This document shows, in pieces, positions 43,833 to 55,497 of a DNA stretch of 64,000 nucleotides (the first letter of the stretch is position 1; each line of letters opens with the position of its first letter). This DNA comes from Aptenodytes patagonicus (Eukaryota; Chordata; Aves; Sphenisciformes; Spheniscidae). The translations under genes were made by a program, and so were the position numbers. The stretch lies in assembly GCF_965638725.1 (NCBI RefSeq), contig NC_134974.1, forward strand, positions 2,316,143-2,380,142, written 5' to 3'. The notes under the pieces were generated by a model, which was not told the DNA's origin, ran no database searches, and saw nothing but the letters and a program-made list of their open reading frames with translations.

Positions 43833-44183
43833 GGGCAGGCGGTGGCCCCTCGAGCCCAGCACCGTCGGGGAAGGGCCGTGTCCCCTTCCCCATCCTTGGG
43901 GACATCCAGGGGCTCGGGGCTCGGGACTCTGCCCCCCAACCCCCCCCCCCCCCCCCCCCCCCGGCCTCGGCTCCATCCTCGCGGGGGGGCGCTGCCTCCG
44001 GGGGGGGCTGGATTGTGCTGGCACGGGGATGCAGCCAGGTGAGGTCGGGGTCCAGCGTGGGGGTGAAGGAGCCCCCCCCACCCCCCCAAAAAAAAAAAAA
44101 AAAGGTTTGACCCGAAGGACTTGGGGGTGGTTGTGGAGGTGGGGCGACGGGGAATCCGCCGGGCTGAAACAAGCAGCTCCACC

Positions 44184-44189
44184 AATAAA
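44184..44189 (+). terminator. ITGA10: ITGA10 poly(A) signal AATAAA
   Basis: AATAAA lies 352 bases after the ITGA10 stop codon and is the first canonical hexamer in the sense direction. Cleavage would be near 44205. Confidence 0.7.
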
Positions 44190-44205
44190 GCTCAGCCCCG
44201 CGGAG

Positions 44206-45275
44206 ACGCTCGAGCGCGTGGTACCCGCCGCCGCGCTCTGCCTGCATCCCCGGCGCCGCCCGGGCTCGGGGATGCTCCGGGACTAGAAGCGCTTTCCCGC
44301 CGCTGGGGGGGGAACCCACCGAAACACTCCAGGGTGACGCCAGCGAGGGCCAGGAAATATAAAACAACGGGGGGGGGGGGGACGACGACAAGGGGCGCAC
44401 GTCCGCCAGATGCCCCAAAACACCCCCCACCCCCCCCCCACCTCCTCCCAAGGTCCCTTCAAGCCCCTACATCTCCGCCTGCCCTCGCAGGGTCTGGCCC
44501 GGTGAAGCTCCCGGGAAGCTTCAGCCGAAGCTCCCAGCTGAAATTTCCTGCCCCCCCCCCCCCCCCCCCCGGGGGAGAAAATCCCCGATTTTAGGCCTTT
44601 CGGGGCTGAGCCGGCACCACGTGCGAGAGGGAGGAACCGGGGGCAGAAACCTGGCGCTACCCCCCAGGTGTCACTAGAAGGTGTGTGTGGGGGGACCCCC
44701 CCCCAAAACTCACCCTGTGCGCAGGGCACTTTGGGGGGGGGGGGGAGCCCGAAACGCCGAATAACAGGGAAAAGCAACGAGAAACCCAGCAAAGAAAAGG
44801 CTTAAAGCGGGGCCCAGCTGCGGTTAAAGCATGTTCCCCCTTTCGTTGGCACCAACCGACGCGGCTGAGCGCCATTTACCGGCTCTGAGCTCCCAGCCTG
44901 GCCCTCGAAAGCAGAAGACGAGGGGCCCAGGGCGGGACGGGGGCACCGCGTCCCCGGCGGGGAGGTGGGTTTCGGGGGGGGTGGGGGGGTACCGGTCCCC
45001 CGGGAGCCGAGTCCCGGAGGGTCAGACTTACCCGCAGCCGCGGCGCGAGAAGGGACGCAGCCGATGCCTCAAAACACCGTCCCACCGCTGGTCGCCCCTC
45101 CCCGGTCCACGGTAGGGCTCAACCGCCGCCCGCCGGCACCTGGATAAGAATTTTTCTCACCAGAAAAGCCCCTTTACGGCCGCCCCGCGAGGTTATTTCC
45201 ATCCCCCTCGGTCCTCCGACGGCCCCCCCCCCCCCCCCCCCGCCTCTTCCAGCCCCGACAATCTTTCTCCACAAC
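44206..45275. other. Intergenic gap between convergent ITGA10 and RNF115
   Basis: About 1.07 kb separates the two candidate poly(A) sites. The stretch is GC-rich with several C and G runs (for example near 44370, 44550 and 45224). I see no exon or RNA gene. The genes of the human interval ANKRD35, PIAS3, NUDT17 and POLR3C are not here. Confidence 0.7.
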
Positions 45276-46724
45276 CGGTCTTCTTTATAAAGGCCTTTAT
45301 TTGACTTAATAGCAAACGAAACACGAGTTTAAATCGAGTGTACGTAGTACACCGTTTACAGCGACGAAGCGGCAACACGTTTAGACGCGACCTACCTCTC
45401 CCTCCCGCCCGCCGCCGGGCCGAGCCGGGGGTTTTTACCATTGCCGGTTTAGCGGGCGCCGTTAAGCACAGACGTTATTCGGAGGATAAAAACCAAGAGG
45501 TCAAAGGTGGATGAGACGTTACGGAAGCGGAAATAAAACGAACGAGGGAGAATCCGCAAAAAAAAAAATAAAAGAGGCTCTCCTGAAGTCAGGGGAGTAG
45601 GGGGGGGGATTAAGGTCGTGTGTTAGACGCTGAGGAACCGGCCGTTAAAATGGCTACGCGGAGTTAGGTCTGTCTTCCTAAAGGATGCCTTTAATGTGGT
45701 CCATGTGATACAAGCCAGCTAAGGATCCTAAACGACTCGCTGCGGGCAGGGGACGGGTTGGGGCAGACCCGGGGACACGGGCAGGCGGGGAAGGGCCGGA
45801 AAAAAACAAACCCCCCATCAAAGGGAAAACGACGAGAGAGGGGGGGGGGGGAAAAGAAGAAAAAAAAAAAAAAGTCCACGACAAGACAGAAAATCCCGCT
45901 CGGTGCATCCCTGCTCCCGGAACCGGGGTGGGGGCTCCTGCGCGTCCCGAGCAAACTCCTCCTCCGCCAGCGCCTCGGTAAGAGCTCCGGAGACCCTTCG
46001 ACGCCTCCGTCTTCGCCTCCGCCTCTCCCTCGAGAAAACCTCGGACACCGTTTTATAGACACCGTCACTTGAATTCAAGAGAAGAGGCGGCGGCGGCGGC
46101 GGCGGTGGGGGAAAAACCAACCCCCCCCCCCCCCCCGGGATTCGATGGCACCCAGCCGGTTCGAGGGGCAGGGAAAGGGGGCAGAGGAGAGGAGTCAAAA
46201 AAAAAAAACAACCCCAAATCTTCTCCTTTCCATCCCCTCCTGGAGCGCGGCGCCGGGGAGGCTTTCCCCACCTTCGCCACCTCTTTGCTGGACGCAGAGG
46301 AGGCTGCACGAGAGATCTCGGGACCCAGGCAGGGTGTTCCCGTCCCGTCCCCCCCCCCCAAAAAACCTCCCTGCGCCAGCTCACCCCCCCCCCCCCCCCC
46401 CCTTCAGACGGGCCACGTTTGAAGTGAAGGTTTCACAAGTGTAAAATCAAATCACTCAAAAGAGACCGAATTTAGGACTAAGGAGGCGATTCCAACGGAG
46501 ACGCGGCTCGCTGGGAGATGCTAGTTTAAAGTTTCCGGAAAAAGACAGCACCCGCTGCAGTAACGCCAGGGGGTGGGTCCCTCCCGGGTGGGTCCCTCCC
46601 CTGCCCTATATTTCCTGCTACTCTTTTTTTTTTTTTTTCCTTTTTGTCGTCGTTTGAATTATAATACAATGTACATCTGTAGCAACGATACTCCGGCCAG
46701 AGCCCCCAGGGAAGCCCTCGGGCG
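45276..46724 (-). other. RNF115: RNF115 3' untranslated region
   Basis: This is the stretch between the RNF115 stop codon (46727-46725) and the candidate poly(A) signal. It contains a GGC run near 46087-46105 and several C14-C18 and A/T runs. No other feature is recognised. Confidence 0.65.
45296..45301 (-). terminator. RNF115: RNF115 poly(A) signal (AATAAA on minus strand)
   Basis: TTTATT at 45296-45301 reads AATAAA on the minus strand. It gives RNF115 a 3'UTR of about 1.45 kb (46724 down to about 45275) that holds no conserved ORF. Confidence 0.65.
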
Positions 46725-49700
46725 TCAGAAAGTCCATCGGTCGTGTAGTTGGCTTTCACTGCTAAAGCTGTTACTCGCTGAGGCCTCGGGGTTTTGCGTT
46801 TGCCGAGTCGAATCTTCCCCCTTTAAGCTCTTCCTGCACACCGGACACGTGTCGTGCTGCAAGAGAAACGCGGGGGCTTCAGGGAAACGCCGCTCGGACG
46901 GCTGCTTTACCCGGCTGGTTTCATCCCGTCAGACATGCAGGGCCGGGCTCGGAGACGGGGCAGCTCCCGGGAGCCCGAAGAGCGGCGGTCGCCCGCGGGC
47001 AGCGGCTCTTACCAGCTCTAACCACGGCACGATGCAGTTGCTGTGGAAGAAGTGATTGCAGGGTAACTGCCGAACTTGCTCTGCCACCGTGTAGTCCTCT
47101 TTGCAGACAGGACACTCCAAACCCGTATCTGGAAGAGAGAGAGACAGAGCGAGGAGGGTGAAGCAGAGGGCGGCTTTAGCTCTCCGGGAATACCGGCTCC
47201 GGTCTTTACAAGCCGGGGTAGGTTGGCGGACAACCTGCCGGGGACGGCGGCGTTCACCGGCCAGGTATCGGAGAAATCCCTCACGTCCTCTGCGGACGAC
47301 TGGCAGCAGAGATAATAAATCGGACTAAGGGTATTAGAGCCGAGTCCTGCCGAAACTTCCTCGCCCAGGACGAGGGCGGTTTCGCGAGGCCGGCGGGGGG
47401 GGGGGATGCTTCCATCGCACATCCTCCTCCGCGAGAGCCCAGCGGGCTGCCTGCGCACCGTCGACCGCGAGAGACGGCGAAAACCCGACCCCTCTTCCTC
47501 CCTAGCGAGCCCGTGAAGCTAACGCAGACGTCGCGAGCCACAGGCAGCGGGGAGACGGAGCCCCCAGCCTCTCCCGACTGCCAGGGCACGGCCCGAGCTC
47601 TGTCAGTTCAAACAGGCGAGTCCAGGCATTGCGACGTGGAAATTCAGACGCTCCTTGGCTTCCCCGACAAGAGGAGACACGGGTATATATAAAAAGCAGC
47701 AGACAAAAATATCTCTTGCGGAAACGGCTTTTCTAATCAAACAATTTGTCTTAACGGAGCATTTCAGTTCCCAGTAACAGCAGCTCGGAGGGAAAAGGAG
47801 CCCTTGAGCAGGCTTCGGAGACGGCCTTCTGCAAACACCGGGAGAAAAACCCCCGGGATGAGCTAATTGCAAAAGCAGAAGCGTTAGGAGAAACCCACGG
47901 GTCTCTGCTGCCAGCCGCACCGCGGGAACCTGCGAGGTCTACATGACACTTCCAGAGCGGTTCGGCAGGAATACGTTCGGAGCCTCATCTGCCAGCCCCG
48001 CTGTGAGCCAGCCTGGGAGGGGAGAAAGCAACGCGCCAAGCCCAGCTCTAACGAGACCGTCAACAGCAGCACAAACAGAAGATTTTAAAAGGAGGCAAAG
48101 CGATCGGGGGGGGATGGGGGGGTCGGTAGGCCAAAAAGGCAGCGCTCGGGGCCTGGGCAAACGCTGCGGAAGGAGGGAGGGCCTTGCCGACGGCCTGAAT
48201 CGGCGGAGAGCCGAGACTCCCGGGAGAACCGAACGCCAGAGACGGCAGCAGGAGCAAAGCTCAGGATCTCCCGAGCTGGACGACACGAGCATTTCCAGCC
48301 CGAGTGCAGGCAGTAATTCAGGAGGCCGGAGCAGCGCTGCCTCCTTCCCTCCCGCCTCGGCCAGGGAAGCTCAAGGACGCAGCGAAGAGGCTGATCCTTG
48401 GCAGAGGGAGCGGGGGAGCTCAGGGTGCGTCCGTCAAAGCATCGGGAGACAAGTGGCGTCGGACACCGGCAACTGATTTCACCTACCAACTTGTTCCTGA
48501 GTTACTGTCACCGTCGGGAGAGACGAGATCTTCTCTTTGTCGGCTGGAGGCGGTCCTGTGTTTTCCAGCTGCCCCAAGAGCTGCAAGAGAAGAAAACACG
48601 CCGCGCTGAGGAGCAGGAACACGGCTTTGCCGTGCAGAGCATCGTCGCACAAACGCGGAGCACGGAGAGCCCTAGGTCCCAAAACCAGACAGCCGGGCAG
48701 GAGCCGCCCGGCACGGGCTGTCCCCGGGGGAGGCCTCTGGCCTGCTCCTAAAGCCCCTGAAGCGACAGACATCGCCGCCTTCCCGGACAGACCGCGGCCA
48801 AGGCCAGAAACGTTCCCGCTGCCCAGCCCTAGGAGCGAGCTGGGGCCGTTTCATCCTAGCTCAGATACTCAGCGCGCAGGTGACCGTTCCCTCCTCCGTG
48901 GCAACGTTCTCGGTGCTCAGACCTTACTTTCACGCCTCCGATCTCGACAATCCCACTTCTAACATCGTTGCCCTCCAGACTTTTTCCTCTTGCATCAACT
49001 GAAGGGCTCGGGTGGGAAGGGGAGACATTGCCACAGACACGGGAGAGGGTGCTAAGCTACCCCTGGAGGATTTTGAACCGAAAGGGAGTCGGTAGAGGCG
49101 TTTTGAGAAGAGGGAGAACCTCGTACCGCAGAAACAAGGGAGACCGAGCGCCTTCCGCCTCTCCCAGGACTTGACCAGGGTGTTAGGAGGAAAGAGGAGA
49201 CCTCCCAGGGCCGTAAAGAGAAGCCTCTTCAGTCGAGTACCGCCACCAAACCGAGGGGCAGCCGTACCAAAGCCTGCGCTCCTGTGGGCCTGCGTCTCCT
49301 GCGTGGGGTCTCTGACGTCGAACGCAGGCTGGGCTCGAGCCGCAGCGGCGGTGCGGACAGCACCTCTTTCCCAGCGTTACAGTTTCACGACTCATAGGAA
49401 TTTTAGACTGTTAAGACCTAGATTCTCCCGGCGATCGGCTCAAATGGGTTCAAGCACGGTCAGGGAGAGCGCCGAGAATCATTTGCAGGATGATTTAACT
49501 CATTTAACTTTGAAGGCCACGTTAAGACGCCTGGGGTGACACGGAGCCCCGGGGTGGGCAGGGCTGCCGCTCCGGACGCAGCAGAGAGCCGAGCGGAGCC
49601 GCCTATCCAGCCTGAATCTGAACCGCGACACCAAAGCCTGCCGCACCGCGCCTGCCGGGGCTCGCTCTGCTCTGCCGGGCGCGGGGTGGGAGGAGGAAGG

Positions 49701-52700
49701 TGCCGTCTCCGGGCGGCCATGTGGGCTGCAGGCTCATTTTAGGAAGCGGTGAGTAAGGCGGGTGAGACGGGCGTGTGACGCAGCCTGGGAAGCCGGGGGC
49801 TACTTATGAATGGCAGCAGATGGCTCTGCCAGGCGCTTTTGGGAGGCGTCAGCACGACAACAGCAGCCAAATTAGCTCTCGGTACAGCATCCGTCTGCTC
49901 TTCCCATCCCAGTGACGCCAACAGCCTGGACGAGACTGTTTGTGGACGGAGGCTGGACACCCCCGATCCTCAAAGGAGCCAGACGATGCTTCCAGGGAAC
50001 AGGAGCGGACTCGGCTCATCCCTCCACGAACCACGGGGGGGGGGGGAAAAGGGCTCACGGCTGCAAATTGCTGAATTTGGTGAGAGATCCGGGGTTGACG
50101 CTGGAGATTTTAATCTTTGGCCTCTGCTGAGCCCGCCGCAAGGCACCTGCAAGCCTCGCGCCACGCGTGAGTTGACAGAGAGGCGAGCTAAGACACTGTA
50201 TTTCCACAGGGATAAGGTCCGACCCCTGCTCCTAGACCCCCCCTGAAGACGCAGGGCACAAGCAGGCACCAAGCCGGGCACCGACGGTCGGTTCCCAGTC
50301 CTCGTCCGAAACCCAGGGCTCGTCTCTAGCAGTGGGGCCGACCAGAGAGGAGCACAAAAACTTACAGGCGCAGATCAAAGCCCGGGCCAGCCAGCTTGGG
50401 ACTTTCTCCACCCAGGCACACAGGAGGGTCTCACCTGGGTGACGATGGCATCGAGGCCGCTCTGTCCCCACGCGTAGTCCCCAGGATTCGAGTGCAGCAT
50501 CCCACTCCTGCAGACGGGAGCAGAGAGTCAAGGAAGCCGTTTCGCTCGCCCCAAACCAGCCCCGAGGTTTGCACGATCCTCCCAGAGGAGCCACACTGCG
50601 GGGACGGAGCTCCCGGGCACCAGACCACTGCTGTTTACTGGTGCGGACAGCCGTGATCAAAGCCAGGGTCTAAACCGTGCTCGCTACTCACCAGGAAAAA
50701 GGGTGTTGTGAGCCAGGAATCGCTGAGTTTGCAAAAAACCCTGCAAAGATCTGCTGTATTATTCTAAAGAGGGAGTAATCGAAAGAGAAAAAAAAGAAAA
50801 AAAAAAAGAAAAAGAACAAGTTGAGCAAACACACACACGGCAGCGGCAACAGTTTAGCAAGAACGGGCAGCGAAACACGAAATACTGCTCCGATCGATCG
50901 CAGCCACGTCGTTGCAAGACTCACGCCTCGGTAAATCCCTCCACAGGAGGGCGAGCCCCGAGACAGAGCACGAAGGAACGAGGGATGCTAACTCATCGGA
51001 GCGTGGGAGGGCCGGGAGAGGACATGACTGAGCTTCCCAAGCGCTGACTCGCTTCCCTGCGGCGAGGGTTGGCACCGTTACAGGCAAAACCCACCTCTCC
51101 CACCACGCGGCTTCGACTCGTGCCGGGGGGGGGGACAAAGGGCAGAGCATCTCATGTGAAAACCTGCGTTTTCTGGGTCCGAGGGTCACCTACCGTAAGT
51201 GCCGGGACCCCGTTTCGCCGGGTTTCTCCCCAAGATCCCACATTTTTTCCACTGACGAGACACTTCCAGGGGGGTCATTCGGGCACTTACCCTTCGATAG
51301 CAGGAGACCTGTCGGGGCGCGAGCTGCCCCGGGATCTGTACCTCCGCGTCATGGGCAATCGCGGGGGTCGGCTTGGTCCCCAGAGGTCGGCGTGGGCTTG
51401 GTGGCCCCTCTCGTTGTCCCTGCTGTCTTGATCCAGTGAGCTGCTACTCAGAAAGGGTCTGAAGTCAGGAAAGAACATTGTGTGGTCCAAATGGTCCCAA
51501 AGCTGGGGGGAGAAAAGGGGAGAGACAAACCACGCACAGCTCCGTCACTAATCCCGGCGGCCCCCGCTGCCGACACGGAGGCAGGGAAGTCCACCTCGAC
51601 AGAAGCAATCGAGCAAATTCACAGGGTTACCACGGCTCCCAGAAAAAGAGTCTGGCAAAAACGCTTAATTATAGCCCAAACTAATCAGACGCACCACCCC
51701 CGAGAAGGCCAGCACGTCAGCGCTCTCCTGCTACGTACAGATCCCAACAACTTCTATTCCGTTAAGCCACCCCAGGGCACTGCGAGGGTTGGCCTCCCTC
51801 TCTCCCAGGGCTGGGATTTGGGGAGGGAGCACGCTGGACACCCAGGCCCCACATCCGCGGGCTCAGCGAGCGCTCTGGGTCCTGACAGCCACGGGCGGCA
51901 AACGGACGTGGCCACAAAAACCCGAAGCACGGTTGTCATCGTTCCCCCCCCCCTCCCCAGGAGGAGGGGTTCGCGTCTCTGGCTGCGTCCTCCGGTTCAG
52001 CGTACCCGACGCGGCAGAACAGAGCAGCACGAAATGGCCGATAATGAAACGTGTCACGCTGTTTCGTGGGGTCCACCCGCACAATTAAGCCACCTCCTGG
52101 CTCTGTGGCAGCTCTACCCGCTGCCGGCGGTGCGGAAACCCACCTCCTCCTCGGCCAAGTCAAACTGCCAGCCCTGAGCCTGTCCAAGGACACAGATCAA
52201 GAGCTGCTGGGGGTCACCAACGGATCTCTGCGGAGCTCCTGGCGAGGCTCCCCGCCGCGGGCTGCCAGCCTGCGGAGAAACCCGGGGAGGGGGGTGCACG
52301 AAAACACCCAGGAACCCGCAGCAAGGCATCCCCATCCCGAGCCACAGCTCGGAGCCGAGAGCCCCCTCGGCCACCCTCACCTGCAAAACCCATTTGGTTT
52401 TATTCCTTCCGCGACTCAGATCGCCCGCGGATTAAAGTAACGGCTGAGGCGGGCACTGAAGGTTTACGGTAAGAAAAAAAAAAAAAAAATTAATTTCCTA
52501 GGACGCAAGAAAACAAGGCCTGTCAGACAATAAACCCTCCGCGTGCCAGGTGGGAGCAAGCTGCTGCTGCTGCTGCCCGCCGCTCACCCTCAACACGCCC
52601 GGGGCCGGGCTCCGCGCCGCAGAAGCGACATTCAAAGGAGCGGCGTCCTCCGTTTTACTGCGGGAATTAAACGCCCAGAGGCGTAACAGGAGGGCTGTTC

Positions 52701-55497
52701 CCTTCTTACTCGTACTAGACCCTCGTCACGCGTTACGACACGATCAGGCGGCTTAATTTCCATTTCACACCAAATTAGCTCACTTTAAAAGTCTCTTGCA
52801 TTGCCTGGTTCGATCCGCTACTGGAGGAAAGGGAGAAGTCAAGTTTATGACCTGTTCTCTGAATTAATACCCCGCAGACAAAGGGCTTCGCTTGTTCTCC
52901 TGCTGGTGATGATCAAGATACAGCTCTGCCCGCCTGCAGCCACACTGCTGAGAGAGGGCTTTCATTTATTATTCATCCTAAAAGCCATTTTAAATTTACA
53001 CAGCGCCTTTCACGCAGAGGCATCCCGAAGCTCTTTGTAAACCGACGCGTGGGCTATAAGACGAGATCGCTTCATCTCGCTGAAACACGGGCACTTCTGG
53101 GATACGGCGCTGGGGAGGAGCAACGTAACGGCAACGGTTTTGTTCGGGAGACAAACGGATCCGGCTGAAGGCGAGGGGAGGAGAGGCAAACCAGCCGTAC
53201 GCGGGGAACGTGGAAGCGAACAGGAGGGATCCAGATCCGAAACGCAACGCTATAGAGGAATTTCAGCTATTTGGTGACCCCGTTTCTGGCACTGAACCGA
53301 GTGGCTTTGGCTGCAGCACGCCAAGGAGGGCTCAGCCACAACACAGACCCCCAAATCTACCCAGGGATAACCCCTGGCCGACGAGCTGTGACTCAAGGCA
53401 TCGGGGGGCTCACCTGGCAGGACCGAGGAACAGTTAAAACTCCTCAGTAACGGAGCAAACGAATAACCTGATCTCTGAGCAAGGTCTGCTGGCAGAGGAG
53501 GCGCACAGAAATTTTATTTCCATCTCTTTTACACAGCTCGGCCGAACTCCTGAGGGGAGACAGAGCCCCGAGGAACGGAGCCTGCGACCGGAGCCTAAAG
53601 CCGCCCTCCCTTCCCCAGGGTCTGGAAGAGGAGCTGCCGCCGCAGCCGCGAGCCCAGGGCGAGTCAGGCGAGGGCACGGCACGAACTCAGGGTGCGTATC
53701 CGCGGAGCTCGGCTCCGGCTGTCGGCACGTGCCCGGCTGTTTGAGACTTTAGGTAACGGGGTAAGAAAAGACGCTGCCAGCCCTCGCTGCCCAATGGCCC
53801 CTTGCTCCGAGGTCCACGCGACTGAATTACAAGACAGGGATTTTGTTCCAAGTTTGGACTTTTTAGACAGCTGCCAACTTTCAGTTGGTAAAAGTCGGAG
53901 CAGCAATGAGCGGGGAGGAAAGGGCGGTCAGGCAACACCCTCCCCGGCTGGCTGAGCATCACCGACACACGTCCCAGCATCTGCCAGCACCAGGGGCCAG
54001 GGCGTCTTTCTAGCACGCTGCTCTTCCCGCCCTGCCCAGCGAGCAAACCCCTGGCAGCCTCAGCGGCCTCCTCGAAATTTGCCAAGTTCCTGAAAACGCC
54101 TGTGAAGATCAGCTGTCCTTTTTACAAGACGCCTTTGTGTACCGCACCCGGAGCCGAGGCTGAAAACCTCTTCACGGCTAGTTTTTTTAAAAAAAAACAC
54201 AAAACCCAAACCAAACCAAAAGCACGACAGCAAAACTCACCTCTGCGAACTGTGTGGAGGGGCTGTCGTTATGCCGGCTGCCATCTAGGAAACTGGAGAG
54301 AAACAGGCGAGTGAGAGCAGGTCTCCCTTCCAGAAACCAGCTCCCCTTCTGGGGTCAAACACAGACGGGAGCTCACGTGAGCAAGACAGGCCCCGTGTGG
54401 TCTGAGAGGAGAAAGGGATGAGCAAACACAGCCTGCCTGCGTGAACCGGCGGAATAATTCCTAGGGACAGAAAAGGACTGTTAAAATTAAAGGGCTTCTT
54501 TGCGTGCCAGCACACCACGCACAACCTGACCGTGGAAGAAACCCGGTTTCTAACTCTCTGGACTCTGGAAGAGCCTCCTAGGAGGAGGCATTCGAGATGG
54601 AGCATCGTCATTCTGCAAACGGGACCGCGTGCGAAGTGCCCCGCAGGGCCCCTCCCGTCTCGCCTTAAGCGACGGGTATACACTTCTGTTCAAGAAGGGG
54701 ACGCAGCGTGACATTAAGTCCTCTCCTCAGCAACACCCGGCCCCAGATTCCTCCTCTGGCAAGTCTCAGATAGCGAAGGTTCACGTAACCGCTGGTGCCC
54801 TTTCGCCTTGCCTACCCCAACCCCAAATAAAGCGGTTTCCTCAGCCGTTACTCAAGAGCGATACACGGTAAGCACTGAACAGGCATCATTTTGGATCCCT
54901 CATTCGCCAGCAGCGTGTTCTGCTGGGCGACCAACGACCAAATCCTAGAGAGAAAAGGTATTTCTTTCTCTCTTGGCCCGAGCTGCGAGCTTGGAGAAGC
55001 GGTCAGGAGGCTGAGCTGGGGCCAACAGAGGGAAAAAAAAAAAAAGAAGAAAGGTACCGTGAGTCACTGAGATTCTAGCTTGATTCCTTAAAAAAAATAA
55101 TGCTTTTTGCTCTAACGGACCAAAGAAACGGGCGCCAAAAACCCGTAAGCGCTTTTGTTCACGGGACCTTGTACAGCCTTAATTCACAACTCCCATCTTC
55201 TTGGAAGTCTTCCCCAAACCCCTCCACGTGGCTCTAGCACGGGACCGACGGCCACTTGTATTTTCAGTCTCATCTGGTATTAAGTCCAAAATTCGCGCTA
55301 ATAGATAAGCTTTTCCTTCGCGTTCCTTATTTTATCCGCGTTGCCCACGGTTTTTAGAGGCTTTACACCAGGCATCTTATAAACCAGAAGAAACGTAAGC
55401 GGGTGGCAAAACACGCGGTGCACCGACGTGTACGTCACCTGGAATCATCTGTGACTTCTTCGATAAAGCCAGATTCACACCTCGGGCAAGTGTACTC
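46725..55497 (-). CDS. RNF115: RNF115 (BCA2) E3 ubiquitin ligase, exons 2-9
   Basis: RNF115 is a cytosolic RING-H2 E3 ligase implicated in receptor and vesicle trafficking. Exons (minus strand): 2, 55497-55439; 3, 54292-54241; 4, 51502-51291; 5, 50763-50692; 6, 50507-50435; 7, 48580-48487; 8, 47128-47013; 9, 46856-46725 (TGA 46727-46725). All are GT/AG with matching phases, giving 269 residues. Exon 2 has [19 protein letters not shown], the second half of the N-terminal zinc finger. Exon 4 has [20 protein letters not shown] and the basic [19 protein letters not shown] (AKT/14-3-3 region in the human protein). Exons 8-9 make the [39 protein letters not shown]. The protein ends SQLHDRWTF. Human RNF115 has 304 residues, so only exon 1 (about 35 residues with the first CxxC) is missing. 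I did not find it up to 64000. Confidence 0.97.
47129..48486 (-). other. RNF115: RNF115 intron 7
   Basis: The intron lies between exons 7 and 8. I see no embedded gene or tandem array in it. Confidence 0.7.
48581..50434 (-). other. RNF115: RNF115 intron 6
   Basis: The intron lies between exons 6 and 7. Only short homopolymers are seen, for example G11 near 50036-50046. Confidence 0.7.
50764..51290 (-). other. RNF115: RNF115 intron 4
   Basis: The intron lies between exons 4 and 5. An A-rich, A/G-interrupted run lies near 50789-50815; nothing else is recognised. Confidence 0.7.
51503..54240 (-). other. RNF115: RNF115 intron 3
   Basis: This 2.7 kb intron has moderate GC content and no minisatellite or conserved ORF. 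The short ORFs on both strands do not resemble known proteins. Confidence 0.7.
54293..55438 (-). other. RNF115: RNF115 intron 2
   Basis: The intron lies between exons 2 and 3. Nothing is recognised beyond short A runs. Confidence 0.7.
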
